In this document: piece after piece, positions 31,401 to 43,009 of the stretch
Position numbering within the stretch: position 1 is the first letter of the stretch
How the letters are laid out: each line of letters starts with the position of its first letter
Assembly (NCBI GenBank): GCA_036571765.1
Contig: BROE01000003.1
Location: forward strand, 7,044,336-7,108,335
Direction: 5' to 3'
DNA from: Plecoglossus altivelis
Lineage: Eukaryota; Chordata; Actinopteri; Osmeriformes; Plecoglossidae
Length of the DNA: 64,000 nucleotides
Program-made: the position numbers and the translations under genes
Notes under the pieces: model-generated
What the model saw: the letters and a program-made list of their open reading frames with translations, nothing else
Told to the model about the DNA's origin: nothing
Databases searched by the model: none

Positions 31401-33667
31401 TTTCAGCTATACAAATAGTAAGAGGTCTACGGTTTGTCACTAATATGTAATAAAGTGTTTTTTGCACTAATTTTCGTTAATTCCAGGCAGTATTATCATT
31501 TTTTATATACCATTTGTATGACTGTTTTTAAACCAAATACGACCACTTCAGGATGTTTATGATAACCTCTTGTATTCGTTGATCTACATTGGGTTATATT
31601 ATTTGCAGTATATAAAGTAAATTTCGCTTATAGATTCACAGTCAGTAACAATCACTTGATTTTGACTAGCTTCCGTTTTTTTTATATTTATGCCTTCACA
31701 GCGATTTTGCAGCGGTCCTAGAACGAGTCTGTTTCATCGAGAGGTTTTTGGCTATGTAAATATGTGAATGAATCTGTTACCATACACAACCTCATGATCA
31801 TTTCAGCATGCATTGTGGGTTTGGTTTATACATGTATAACGTGGATTTTTTGCACTAATATTCGTCAATTTCAGGCAGTAATATCATTTTCTGATAGTAC
31901 CATTTGAATGATTGTTTTTAAACCAAATCCGACCACTTAAGGATGTTTATGATAATGGTTAATACATGGGAAAATTGTATTTACTAGTAACCTTTTGTTT
32001 GATTCAGTCATATTAAGATGAAGTTTTGAACAGGTCTTTTCAGATTTTTATGGTCTTAAAGTGGTTTTTAAGCGCCTGAAAAGCGTTTTCTGAGGTTTGG
32101 CATGTAACTTTTGAATGACAATTTTCCACCAACTCTGACATGTTGAGCATGCATATTCAATGGGTTTTGTTCTCATAGCATGGATATACAAGTGTTCTTT
32201 GCACTAATATTTGATTATATTACAGTGCTGTAATTTCAGATTCTTTCCATTATATATCAGCGTCATACATTCTGAAAATGACCTCTGTTTTTAAACCAAA
32301 TCCGACCACTTCAGGATGTTTATGATAATGGTTTATACATGGGAAAATTGTTTCTATAGTAATTTTTGTTGATTCCAGTCAATAAAATTGATTTTGAACA
32401 GCTTCCGTTTTTTATAGCCTTAAAGCGATTTTCAGCGCCTGAAAAGCGTTTTCTGAGGTTTTGCATGTAACTTTTGAATGACCATTTTCCACCAACTCTG
32501 ACCATTTCAGCATGTATACAGTGGTAGTATATACATGGAAAGTGTTTTTTGCACTAATATTCGTTAATTCCAGGCAGTAATATCATTTTTTATATACCAT
32601 TTGAATGACTGTTTTTAAACCAAATCCGACCACTTCAGGATGTTTATGATAATGGTTTATACATGGGAAAATTGTTTCTATAGTAATTTTTGTTGATTCC
32701 AGTCAAAAAAATTGATTTTGGACAGTTTCCGTTTTTTATAGATTTAAAGCGATTTTCAGCGCCTGAAAAGCGTTTTCTGAGGTTTTGCATGTAACTTTTG
32801 AATGACCATTTTCCACCAACTCTGACCATTTCAGCATGTATAAAGTGGTAGTATATACATGAAAAGTGTTTTTTGCACAAATATTCGTCAATTCCAGGGA
32901 GTAATATCATTTTTTATATAACATTTGAATGACTGTTTTTAAACCAAATCCGACCACTTCAGGATGTTTATGATAATGGTTTATACATGGGAAAATTGTT
33001 TCTATAGTAATTTTTGTTGATTCCAGTCAATAAAATTGATTTTGAACAGCTTCTGTTTTTTATAGACTTAAAGCAATCTTCAGCGCCTGAAAAGCGTTTT
33101 CTGAGGTTTTGCATGTAACTTTTGAATGACCATTTTCCACCAACTCTGACCATTTCAGCATGTATAAAGTGGTAGTATATACATGGAAAAGTGTTTTTTG
33201 CACTAATATTCGTTAATTCCAGGCAGTAATATCATTTTTTATATACCATTTGAATGACTGTTTTTAAACCAAATCCGACCACTTCAGGATGTTTATGATA
33301 ATGGTTTATACATGGGAAAATTGTTTCTATAGTAATTTTTGTTGATTCCAGTCAATAAAATTGATTTTGAACAGCTTCCGTTTTTATAGCCTTAAAGCGA
33401 TTTTCAGCGCCTGAAAAGCGTTTTCTGAGGTTTTGCATGTAACTTTTGAATGACCATTTTCCACCAACTCTGACCATTTCAGCATGCATATAGTGGTTGT
33501 TTATACATGTATAAAGTGTTTTTTGCACTAATATTCGTTGATTCCAGGGAGTAATATCATTTTTATTTAACATTTGAGTTACTGTTTTTAAACCAAATCT
33601 GACCACTTCAGGATGTTTTTGGTGATGGTTTATACATGGGGAAATTGTTTCTATAGTTATTTTTTGT
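28435..33667. repeat. Satellite array, ~324-bp unit made of two related halves
   Basis: About 16 units in a 5.2-kb array. The phrase GGATGTTTATGATAATGG recurs at about 325-bp spacing (29165, 29491, 29816, 30141 and 30466); in the last, very regular units (32.3-33.3 kb) the spacing is 324. Each unit has two halves with the same skeleton: GAATGACTGTTTTTAAACC with TCCGACCACTTCAGGATG, and GAATGACCATTTTCCACC with CTGACCATTTCAGCATG. Units in the middle (30.3-32.3 kb) are more diverged and partly deleted; those at both ends are more alike. Open frames across it are chance by-products of the repeat. Confidence 0.92.
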
Positions 33668-35130
33668 TGTTGCCGACTCAGGGGGGAGAAGCGGTTCTTC
33701 TCCAACACCGTGTACTTTGCGGGCGGGGAGCTGCTGACCTCAACTGGGGACGTTGTTGGACGGTGGAAGGAATACTTTGAGGATCTCCTCAATCCTGCCG
33801 TCACGTCTTCCGAGGAGGAAGCAGAGGCTGAGGACCCGGAGGTGGACTCGTCAATCACCCAGGCGGAGGTCACCGAGGTGGTCGGTGGGCTACTCGGTGG
33901 CAAAGCCCCGGGGGTAGATGAGATCCGCCCCAAGTATCTTAAGTCTCTGGATGTTGTGGGGCTGTCGTGGCTGACACGTCTCTTCAACATTGCGTGGCGC
34001 CTTGGGACTGTGCCGCTGGACTGGCAGACCGGGGTGGTGGTATAAGAAGGGGGACCGGAGGGTGTGCTCCAACTACAGGGGGATCACACTCCTCAGCCTC
34101 CCTGGTAAGGTCTATGCTAGGGTACTGGGGGGGAGAATCCGTCCGATAGTCGAACCTCGGATTCAGGAAGAGCAGTGTGGGTTTCGTCCTGGCCGCGGAA
34201 CACTGGACCAGCTCTACACACTTCATCGGGTGCTTGAGGGTTCATGGGAGTTTGCCCAACCGGTTCACATGTGTTTTGTGGACCTGGAGAAGGCGTTCGA
34301 CTATGTCCCTCGTGGTGCCCTGTGGGGGGTTTGCCGGGAGTACGGGGTCCGGGGCCCTTTGCTCAGGGCCGTCCGGTCCCCGTATGACCGGAGCAGGAGC
34401 TGTGTTCGCATCGCCGGTAGTAAGTCGGACCTGTTCTCGGTGCATGTTGGACTCTGCCAGGGCTGCCCTTTGTCACCGGTTCTGTTCATTGTTTTCATGG
34501 ACAGAATTTCTAGGCACAGCCAGGGGCCGGAGGGTGTCTGGTTCGGCGGGCACAGGATTTCATCTCTGCTATTCGCAGATGATGTTGTCCTGATGGCTCC
34601 ATCGGACCGGGACCTACAGCATGCACTAGAGCGGTTTGCAGCCAAGTGTGAAGCGGCCAGGATGGGAATCAGCACCTCGAAATCATGAACTTTGGGTAAT
34701 GACCGAAAGGACGAGATCGCGGATACAAGCGGTCGAAATGAGTTTTCTCCGCAGGGTGGCTGGGCGCTCCCTTAGAGATAAGGTGAGGAGCTCGGTCACA
34801 CGGGAGGAGCTCGGAGTAGAGCCGCTGCTCCTCCACGTCGAGAGGAGCCAGCTGAGGTGGCTCGGGCATCTGTTTCGGATGCCTCCTGGACGCCTCCCTT
34901 GGGAGGTGTTCCGGGCATGTCCTACCGGGGGGCGGCCCCGGGGAAGACCCAGGACACGCTGGAGGGACTATGTCTCTCGGCTGGCCTGGGAACGCCTCGG
35001 GATCCCCCCGGAGGAGCTGGAGGTGGTGTGCTTGGAGAAGGAAGTCTGGGCCTCCCTGCTCAGACTGCTGCCCCCGCGACCCAGGCCCCGGATAAGCGGA
35101 AGAAAATGGATGGATGGATGGATGGATATT
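33668..35130 (+). mobile_element. RTE-type LINE, 5'-truncated second copy
   Basis: The same family as 10622-13705 but on the plus strand, starting within the endonuclease-RT linker and ending in (GGAT)n at 35107-35130. It keeps the RT part missing in the other copy (CRWTGRPGWW/VCSNYRGITLLSLPGK region) and an intact active site, LLFADDVVLM. A deletion near 34683 joins ISTSKS to the later HELWVMTER block, removing part of the thumb. A frameshift at about 34030-34045 separates frames 33710-34045 and 33990-34688. The last frame (34636-35232) holds LRWLGHLFRMPPGRLP and CPTGGRPRGRPRTRWRDYVS. Confidence 0.88.
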
Positions 35131-35149
35131 GGTTCTCTGGTCCTCACCA

Positions 35150-36430
35150 GATGTCCTCATCATCTAGTCTACCCTCATTTTCCATCCATTTCTATTTCTC
35201 CCACCCTGGAGCTGAACATTGGATGTGTTTGAGGTCCTCCGGAGATGTGAGACTCTGGGTTAGCTGGGATGGTTGCACACCTGTAACTGCTATCTCACAA
35301 AAATCCACCTCTGCATCTACAGCAGCTTCTCTCGCTAATCTCTCTGCATGTGCATTTCCAATGCTGTTTTCATCCTGATTCTTAGTGTGAGCCTTTACTT
35401 TTAGAACTGTAATCTCCTGTGGTTGGCGTATGGCTCTGTGGAGATCCAAAACTATCTCTCCGTGACGAATGGTTGAATCTTCACTAGTAAGAAAACCTCT
35501 AGTTACCCATAAGCTAAGATAATCGTGAACAACTCCAAATGATTATCTGGAATCGATGTAGATATTCACCTTGCAGCCTGCAGCAACATTACAGGCTGCT
35601 GTTAATGCTCTGAGTTCAGCAACTTGTGCTTATGCTCCAGGGGGTGAGCCGCACTTTACTAGGTGGCCGTCTGCTGTACAGACTGCCCATCCAGTTTGGG
35701 GCCGGCTATCCACATAATAGGGAGATCCATCCACAAAAAGGTTTAAAGCACCTTCAATAGGGACCTCTTTGATACCAGGCAGTGGGAGGGAAATATTTAC
35801 AATGTCACAGTTGTGAGGATCACCCTCATCTGGTGTCAGCATTAGGGATGCTGGGTTTAGACTATTGACTCTCTTCAGAATAACTGATGGGAGTGTGAGG
35901 TGTGTCTCCCAGTGAGTCCATCTTGATATATGGACTGCAAAGGATTTGGGACCTGAGAGGATCAACATGGGGCACGTGTATGGTCACATCCATTACTCCC
36001 AGTATCCTCTCACTTCGCTTTAGAGCTAAAGATGTAGCTTCAACAGCTCTCAGGCAAGCTGGCATTGCTGCTGCTACTTAATCTAACTTCCCTGAGTAGT
36101 AGGCAACCGGCTGGTGCCTACCCCCATGTTCCTGTGTTAGTGCTGCTGACATATGCCCATCGTTCTCATGAACATACAAATGGAATATCAAGTCTGAGTT
36201 AGGGAGCCCCAGAGCTGGGACTGAACACAAGGTCTCTTTCAACCTTTCAAAGGCCTGTTTACAGTCTTTACCCCAATAGACCTTATCGTTAGCATGCAAG
36301 GGACCCTTTAACAGGTTTGTAATAGGTTGTGAGATCTGACTGAAATTAGAAATGTGTGCTCTACTGTAGTTGAAAAGTCCTAAGACCTTCCTAACACCCC
36401 TTACAGCGTTTGGACGTACTGGCCCATGTT
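35150..36430 (-). pseudogene. ERV reverse transcriptase C-terminus and RNase H
   Basis: Minus strand, in pieces. The RT connection is YWGKDCKQAFERLKETL and VAYYSGKLD (36299-36078). RNase H has its first Asp block LFVDGSPYY, then VAELRAL and IYIDSR, and at the end GNAHAERLAREAA where the usual last Asp is Glu (35968-35192, with stops and frameshifts near 36076, 35870, 35628 and 35545). The polymerase active site is not present. The order with gag just upstream (36.5-37.1 kb) implies that protease and most of RT were deleted. Confidence 0.72.
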
Positions 36431-36518
36431 AGACATCGTGAGTAAATCAACAGAAGAGACCGCATTGTATGCAACAATTTGAGTAAATTGAGTGAGGTAA
36501 CACCAGTAAGCAGCATGT

Positions 36519-37185
36519 CTAAAATGTCCTATCATCCTCAGCAGGATTCAGCACTCCACTATACTCTTTAAAGAGCTTCAGTTTCTCCTCGGCATACTCC
36601 CGGAATGACTCATCATGTTTCTGTTGTCTGTTTGCATACAGACCATACAAATTGTAACCAGTTCCAAGAGCCGCCTTCAGAGCAGTTGTAAATCTTTCAA
36701 CTTCATCTTTCATAGCAGCCAGAGTAGGAAATGGTTGAACAGCCCAAGTACCATTCTTGAGAGCATCAGCCAGCATTGCCCACACTGTCTGTGGACATTG
36801 TGCTTTACACACTGTATATATGTCATAAGCATGCAGTTGAGATACCAATTCCCACTCAGTCATTTTGTGCCAAAACAATGTGTTAGGAGAGTGTTGCTTC
36901 AGTAGAGGCATTGAGCTCAACAGTCCTCACATATCTGTAGTGGACATAGCTTTGTACTGAATCTGAGTAATTTGTTGTGGACCTTGGGGAGGACCTCCAC
37001 CATCTGCCACCTCAGCAGCATGAGGAGCCGTAAATATTTGCACTTGGATTGGAGCTATCTGTTCCTCAAAGCTACACACATCCAGCCTAGGATATATTTC
37101 GGGACAGTTAATGTAGAGTTTGCAGCTGTGGGCCTCTGATTAACAACCACTTCCTCTCTATGCGACTGCAAACTCTTGTAGGATG
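36519..37185 (-). pseudogene. ERV gag fragment (capsid N-terminal part)
   Basis: The frame 36920-36519 reads as a capsid: WELVSQLHAYDIY, KNGTWAVQPFPTLAAMKDEV, TGYNLYGLYANRQQKHDESF. Upstream in another phase, PPQGPQQITQIQYKAM gives a proline-rich linker like those before retroviral capsids, so a frameshift or stop separates them (a TGA lies near 36926). It is a different part of gag from the plus-strand fragment at 26.8-27.8 kb; the two may derive from one family. Confidence 0.6.
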
Positions 37186-37187
37186 TT

Positions 37188-37421
37188 TTATCAAAGTGAT
37201 GGCCTTGAAGACACAGATGACACAACGACAAACTCAGAGATCCCTTTCCGAGTTTAATGAATACGACCGGTCGGGAAGAGGTACAGGGTACAGTCTTCAA
37301 AGTAAGTCCACATACATGAGTTTATATAGTTTTCAGAGACAAAGAACAGTTATTCAGCCTATAGGATTCGTACACGCTCAGTTACACAAGTATCTGGTGT
37401 AAGCTTTTAGACAGTATAGAG
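37188..37421. repeat. LTR-like segment, copy 1
   Basis: GATGACACAACGACA...CTCAGAGATCCCTTTC, GAGTTTAATGAATACGACC and GTCGGGAAGAGGTACAGGG recur at 38895-38995 with few changes. Placement at the outer edge of gag suggests LTR or leader sequence. The boundaries are unclear. Confidence 0.45.
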
Positions 37422-37633
37422 CAGGGGTCTCCAATCCTGGTCCTCGAGGGCCGCTGTCCTGAAGGTTTTCAGTGTTTCCCTGCTCCAGCACACCTGAGTC
37501 TAATAAAGGGTCATTATGAAGCTTCCACAGAGCTTGGTAATGGCTTATTCATTAGAATCAGGTGTGCTGGAGGAGGGAAACATCTAAAACCTTCAGGACA
37601 GCGGCCCTCGAGGACCAGGATTGGAGACCCCTG
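37422..37633. mobile_element. hAT-type MITE
   Basis: A 212-bp foldback element with ends CAGGGGTCTCCAATCCTGGT and the matching reverse complement, the inverted repeats covering about 80 bp each. The perfect 8-bp duplication GTATAGAG flanks it (37414-37421 and 37634-37641). The 8-bp duplication and CAGGGGT ends fit the hAT superfamily. It encodes no protein and would be moved by a transposase supplied elsewhere. Confidence 0.93.
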
Positions 37634-37641
37634 GTATAGAG

Positions 37642-38335
37642 TAATGGCCTTGTGGGATTAAGGCTTATTTTACCTAAACAGAGACTTGACAGATAACTAT
37701 AACTCCTTTTAAGTGCTTGTTGTAAATTAAAGGCCCTAAGATAAGGTCCAAGCTTAGTTCAACGATATCTTAACATGCGAACATATGGAATTACTTGTGC
37801 CCTCTATAAACCATTCAATGTTTAATAAAACAAATCAGATAACAGAAATACAATACTTCGCTTAACTTTCAGCCATTACCCATCACTCTATACCTGTTTT
37901 TTCAACAAGGAAATCTCCTCTTTTATCTCCTTACATTGAGTCCACATGTGACTATTTTGCTGCAGTATCTTTTCGTCATTCAAAACTACAATACTAACAG
38001 CTATGTTATTTTTGATTTTGTCCTTTTTTTCAATCTCATCAAACCATTTAACTTGCTTCGCAATTAGAGAATGGGGCTCCAATATTCTTTATCATTTTAC
38101 GGATATTATCACAACATGCCGTTAGTGCTGCTTCTCTGATGTTTTGAGGCAACAACTATTTACCTTCAGTATCGACTTCTTTAATGAAGTCTGCAGAAGA
38201 ACATTTCTTCAGGTTTTTTTCTCTTTAACTTTAAGAATGGTGAAATTAAGATAAAATAAAATGTTTTATTGACATGTTAGATTGTACTATTTTCTCACAT
38301 TACAATTATATTAATTACCTATAGAAATAAACTAG
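37642..38335. other. ERV-edge sequence, no recognisable gene
   Basis: 37765-37880 repeats the LTR-like text of 25540-25665. A minus-strand frame of 64 codons (38082-37888), rich in Lys, Glu and Ile, could be a short coiled coil, but I do not recognise it. The rest is AT-rich. Confidence 0.4.
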
Positions 38336-38647
38336 CACAGACAATTAGCCTTTCCAATAGGACTTAACGGAATATAGCCTGCCTATTGGTCCTCCTGCCA
38401 AAACAGTGCTCTTGGCCTGCCATAGGTCTTAATGCATTTAGCCTGCCCAACGTCTTACTACCGAAACCTATCTATGTAATGCCAGCACAGACAATTAGCC
38501 TACCGATAGGACTTAATGCAATGTAGCTTGCCTATTAGTCTTTCTGCTAAAACAGTGCTCTTGGCCTGCCTTAGGTCTCAACACATTTAGCCTGCCTAAG
38601 GTCTTACTACCGAAACCATATCTATATAATAACATCACAGACAATTA
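38336..38647. repeat. 150-bp direct tandem duplication
   Basis: Two adjacent units start at CACAGACAATTAGCC near 38337 and 38487, with a third begun near 38637. They share GGACTTAA, CAAAACAGTGCTCTTGGCC and GTCTTACTACCGAAACC. No coding content. Confidence 0.85.
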
Positions 38648-38884
38648 TTTTCAGTCGTGTATCTTATATCAACAAACCATCAATAAAATATGAATATGTC
38701 CGAAAAGGGGTTCTTGGGTCACTTCCATATTAGCAACAGAATAAGAAGAATCTCCATGAACCATTGAGGGTGGTATTTTAAATTCAGCTCACCTATCTTT
38801 GGAGTCCTCAGGTTCTGTAGCTAAAATGAGAGATTATTTCCAATCCCACCACTGCCACCAAAGTACTGTAGGTTTTAAAAAAAA

Positions 38885-39080
38885 TCAAAAGTGATGGTCT
38901 TGAAGATACAGATGACACAACGACAGACTCAGAGATCCCTTTCTGAGTTTAATGAATACGACCAGTCGGGAAGAGGTACAGGGTACAGTCTTCAGAGTAA
39001 AAAGTCCAAAAATAAATAAATAAAACAAATAAAATAAAACAAATAAAATACAAAGCTTAACTTCCAGCCATTACCCATCA
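38885..39080. repeat. LTR-like segment, copy 2
   Basis: Counterpart of 37188-37320 followed by the AATAAAACAAAT and CTTAACTTCCAGCCATTACC phrases also seen at 37830-37880. It ends where the tRNA-like block begins. Confidence 0.45.
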
Positions 39081-39640
39081 GTACTGCAACATCAGTAAAG
39101 TCTACACTGTAATTTCCTCAAATTTATCAACACCTACCCCTGTCCTGTACGGCGTAAGATCAAGGCCAGACTCAGAGAAAGTATGGAGTACTACTAAGTA
39201 TCACACATAATTGGAAACGGAGCTAAATTTGCTAGTTATGAGTACATTCACTAACCATAACTCAGTACTGTAATATGTCCTGTACAGCATGACAGCTGGA
39301 TAGCTCAGTGGTTAAATCACCTGACTTGCAAACCGGCAGTATGGGTTCAATTCCTGCTAGGTACAGTAGCTGTCTCACAATGATGAAAGTCCCAAACAAG
39401 GGAACAACAACGAAGGTAAATAATACAAAATCAGTGTAGTCAATTCTGTAATTTCCTCCAATCTATCAACACCTGTCCTGCACAGCTTAAGATCATGGCC
39501 AGACTCAGAGAAAGTGTGGAGTACTACTAAGTATCACCCGTGGAAGGAAATTGCTGAAGTTTCTAGTGATCAGTACAGTCACTAACCTTAACTTAGTACT
39601 ATAATATGTCCTGTACAGCATGACAGCTGGATAGCTCAGT
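39081..39640 (+). repeat. Tandem tRNA-like repeat block, copy C
   Basis: The same family and orientation as 6.9 and 14.2 kb. A full core starts near 39299 (GGATAGCTCAGTGGTTA, later GGGTTCAATTCCT near 39342). A second core begins near 39629 and is cut off after GGATAGCTCAGTG, where the GTAACTA minisatellite takes over. Confidence 0.75.
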
Positions 39641-40340
39641 GATAGTAACAAGTAAGTAATTAACTAGTAAATAACAAATAACTAATGATCATATAACTAA
39701 GTAACGAGTACCTATGTAAGTAGCTCAGTAACTATTCACCCGTAACTAGTAATTAAATAACTAATAAGTAACTAGTCTCCAAGTAATAGTGACTAAGTAA
39801 TTAGTATGTAAGCAATAATCATCATATAACTAAGATACTAGTAACTAATTAACAGGTAACGAGTAACTATGTAATCAGTAACTAAATAATTAAATAAAAT
39901 AACGAGTAAAGAAGTAGATATTAGCTAAGTAACTTAAGTAAATAACTAACTAGTAACAAAGCAACAAGCACCTAAGTGAAAAGGTAACTAGGTAAAAAGT
40001 TATTAAGTAATGTGTAAGTAAATAAGTGACTAAGTAACTAGTTACTAAATAACTAGTAACTAAGTAACTCATAACAATGTAGCTAGTAACTAAGTAACTA
40101 AGTAATTAGTATCTAGGTAACTAGTAATGAAGTAACTTAATATATAATTAACTAAGTAGAAAGTAACTAAGCAGCTAAGTAATTAGTAACTAAGTAACTA
40201 GTATCTAAGTAACTAAGTTACTAGTATCTAAATGACTAAGTAACTAGGAACTAAGTAACTAATAGCTAAGAAACAAAGTATCTAAGTAACTAGTAACAAA
40301 GTAACTAGTAACATGTAACTAGTAACATATAATTAAACGT
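39641..40340. repeat. Minisatellite of TAACTAGTAACTAAG-like units
   Basis: About 700 bp of irregular short repeats built from AAGTAACTAG, AGTAACTAAG and TAACAAGTA. It begins inside a tRNA-like core and ends near 40340. No coding content. Confidence 0.9.
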
Positions 40341-40424
40341 TTAACGTTACATATAATTCTCTGTATGGTTTGACACTTTAAGCAGAAAGGTTTTAGTAAG
40401 ATCTCTCCGAGCTCCAACGATGGG

Positions 40425-40640
40425 CTAGCCTCGTCTCATTGTTTTTGTTGCCAGTCGGGGTTGTGTGGATGTTCACCCCAACTTCTCTCATTTCTGCCTG
40501 GATATCTTTGATCTCCTTTCCTTTACCACAATTCCAACATGCTCTATCTTTTCTGCTCCTTGTCTACCTCCAAATCCTCTGCCTCTACCTCTACCTCTAC
40601 CTCTGTCTTTACCTGCTCCTCCTGACTAGAATACCCCACA
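40425..40640 (-). pseudogene. ERV nucleocapsid fragment
   Basis: On the minus strand an Arg-Gly run (RGRGRGRGRG) is followed in another phase by CWNCGK, the start of a zinc knuckle, and then degenerate sequence. The arrangement matches the RGRGRSRGR and CWTCGR order of the plus-strand gag at 27.6 kb, so it is probably the same ERV family in the opposite direction. Confidence 0.5.
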
Positions 40641-41230
40641 CATGTAACCATATTATGGCTGCTTCTATGTGAGCATTGTGGTGGAATTCTAGAAAAAGGT
40701 TACAAAACATGTGTTTCAAGTGAAGTCTACAGATGGTTAAGAAGCTTGATACAATGTATGTTAATTTGACTCCATCTGGTGGAAAGGCCACCTTTGGTTC
40801 TTTGACACCTAACCAGGAGACGTTAAGTCTGGAGACAGTTGGTCTGGAGCAATTGTATTGTTAAAGATGACCATACAAGGGCCAATTTACCATTTGACTG
40901 GTCAACAACTTGTGGGCTTATTTGCAGTTTGGGGGAGATATGCCATAACAAAGAACTGTAGGACAATTGCTATGGAGATGTATATTTTCAAGCAGTCACT
41001 GAGTAGAGTTAACCAATCACAGAGGTTGTTTCATTGATTGATGGACCATATACAAGACCATTTGTTCTAAATGTATTTAAAGTATTGTTTAAGGGATGTT
41101 TGTCATCACTCTTACGAACGACTTGTGGCCGTCACGTCCTCCGTAATGACTGATCACAAAGCGCTTTGTTGATATCTTATGTACTTGCTAAATAAATTGT
41201 AATGAAACCACCATTCATGACTGTTCATAT
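40641..41230 (+). repeat. Possible solo LTR or LTR-like segment
   Basis: Non-coding sequence with TATTTAAAG (41078) some 115 bp before AATAAA (41191), the spacing seen in LTRs. No terminal repeats or target duplication could be fixed, so this is tentative. It separates two ERV fragments of the same strand. Confidence 0.25.
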
Positions 41231-41955
41231 CTACACAGTGCCATCAGAATTTTCTTTCACAGCATTCTTTGTCCTCAGCGCTTGTCCTCTTTTGCTGGCT
41301 GCATTAGCTCTGAGCTCTCTTACTAACTTGACACAATCATTCTCATCCAACTTTCCACTAAACTCTGTCTTCATACATTTTTTTAAATATTGTACACTTG
41401 TTGGTACATGCCTGGCCATACCTTTGCATCACCCGTGGGTCAGGTATTACTCCCCATTGTTATGTCAACTTTTAGAGCACTTTAGACAACGTGTCTTTTT
41501 CCTCTCTATTCCTTAATTCACTGCTTTGTGAACTCCAACAGGCCACAGAGATTTATGTTAACACCGTTTCAGTCTATGTGCTGCTGCTTCCACCAGTGAC
41601 GGTCACACTCACAGTTGCTCACTCATACACAGCTGTGATAGATCTATCCACTCCCTTTCAGCAGAATCACCAGAGCTCTATTTACACGTATTTCTTAGTT
41701 TAGATTTCCTTTAGTACATTCACACTTCTATGTACTTACACAGTCTGTTGACTTTAGCACCCGTCCGGTTCGCGATTCAGTCAATCGTCCTTGGGGTCGG
41801 AGACCTCAGAAGATAACTACCAGGTAGACTACCAGGTAGCCAGGTAGACAATTCACTCTCCAGGACTTTGATCAGTGATCCTGTTGATCACTGGCAGTCA
41901 ACAGACTTCAGCAGATCTTCAATCTCCAAACCCGGTGACAATGTGTTGGAATCCT
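41231..41955 (-). other. ERV-derived or unknown stretch between retroviral fragments
   Basis: A minus-strand frame of 62 codons (41419-41231), rich in Lys and Asn, could be gag-derived but carries no motif I can name. 41420-41955 has no recognised feature except a short CAGGTAG repeat near 41820-41850; it lies where an ERV leader would be, before the primer-binding-site-like element at 41956. Confidence 0.3.
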
Positions 41956-41968
41956 GCTCGAAGGACCA
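41956..41968 (-). promoter_or_regulatory. tRNA-Tyr-type primer binding site, copy 1
   Basis: The minus strand reads TGGTCCTTCGAGC, complementary to the 3' end of eukaryotic tRNA-Tyr including CCA. The sequence just before it on the minus strand (41970-42070) matches the U5-like segment at 15.98-16.08 kb, so it sits at an LTR end as expected. Confidence 0.65.
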
Positions 41969-41969
41969 A

Positions 41970-42075
41970 GTAATCTTGGGGATTGAGTGGCCCCACGGCA
42001 CCTCAGGGCTACTGAATCAAGAGATGCACACGTGCATAGGGTTTTGCTTGCCAGGCTTGCAAGGGAAGTGGAATC
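41970..42075 (-). repeat. U5-like LTR end
   Basis: The minus strand carries CTTGCAAG, TGCATCTCTTGATTCAG, AGCCCTGAG and CACTCAATC in the same order as the plus strand at 15985-16070. Env sequence lies on its other side (42.1 kb), as would be expected if most of the LTR were lost. Confidence 0.5.
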
Positions 42076-42109
42076 ACTCATCTACAGTCACATTACTAAC
42101 CATCAGAAT

Positions 42110-42934
42110 TCAACCTCCTTTCTCGGAAGTTCTAATTAGCACCCCAGGTTTAGTTCGGTTTCCATAACACAAAGCAGCTTTAAACTCAGGATCTCTTCTG
42201 CTAGAATAAGCCCACAATTTTATAGATAAGCACACCGGTTTATCAGACTGATATGCCAGTACTAGATTACTATCAGTTTTATCTATACTGAATTTCTCTC
42301 TATGGGTCCCAGTGGTATCCAATGACCAATCAGACCAATCATACCCAGTTTCACCAATCAGAGATCCCCATCCCGTGCCAACAGTGACATACCATTTATG
42401 CCCAGCTCCTCAACGTTGCCCTTTAGCATTAGCTTCATTAGTAAGTGCAGAGTATGGTATTATGATCAAAGTAATCTGGTTTTGTGGAGATCAGAACACT
42501 TAACCAGTATGTTGAGTCTGTATGCCTTGTCCACTCTGTGAGTCATCTGCAGTACGTCTCTTAGTTCGAGTCAGGGTTTTTATTTCATCATTATTTTTGA
42601 TGTTTTATGGTGACATTAATTTCAGCATTATCTTGAACATAGCCAATGGTTGATGTATTGCATGGATTTGGGGGTAGATTCAGTCTGGTTTCCGGACAAC
42701 TCCTGCTGCTCTTCGTTTAGTTCTGATCTGTACACATTCCGGCCCTGTGCACTCTTCACTATAACCACTTTGACGTTTTCGAGTGGGGATGTCAGTTACA
42801 TTCCCTGAGTTGTTAGAAGTGACACTGCTTGACCTGGGAGGTTCCCACAGGTACCATACACACAGAAAAACTACTATCAGGAAAAGTGTTATACCCCAAC
42901 ACCTGATGGAGTCCCTTACCCACCTGAGGTTCAT
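42110..42934 (-). pseudogene. ERV envelope N-terminal fragment
   Basis: The frame 42934-42680 starts with Met, has basic residues and then a hydrophobic segment (about residues 13-31) that would act as signal peptide or anchor, followed by two basic clusters (RKR and TKRR) that resemble furin sites. After stops and frame changes, 42500-42110 continues with surface-subunit-like sequence. The frame begins close to the end of the integrase, as env does in many retroviruses. The transmembrane half is missing here; a transmembrane fragment of the same kind is at 26.1-26.8 kb. Confidence 0.55.
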
Positions 42935-43009
42935 CTTGGCTGAAATCGGCCTCCCTAATTGGTTTGGTGTCTTGTAATTTCTTCACTGACTTTTTGGTCT
43001 CTCCAGACT

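Noticed and set aside
28435..33667. CRISPR-like array
   Set aside because: The repeat units are contiguous ~324-bp satellite monomers without unique spacers, and the genome is a vertebrate one.
29822..33990. Repeated minus-strand frames in the satellite (62-212 codons)
   Set aside because: They recur at the repeat period and start and end at the same repeat position, so they are by-products of the satellite.
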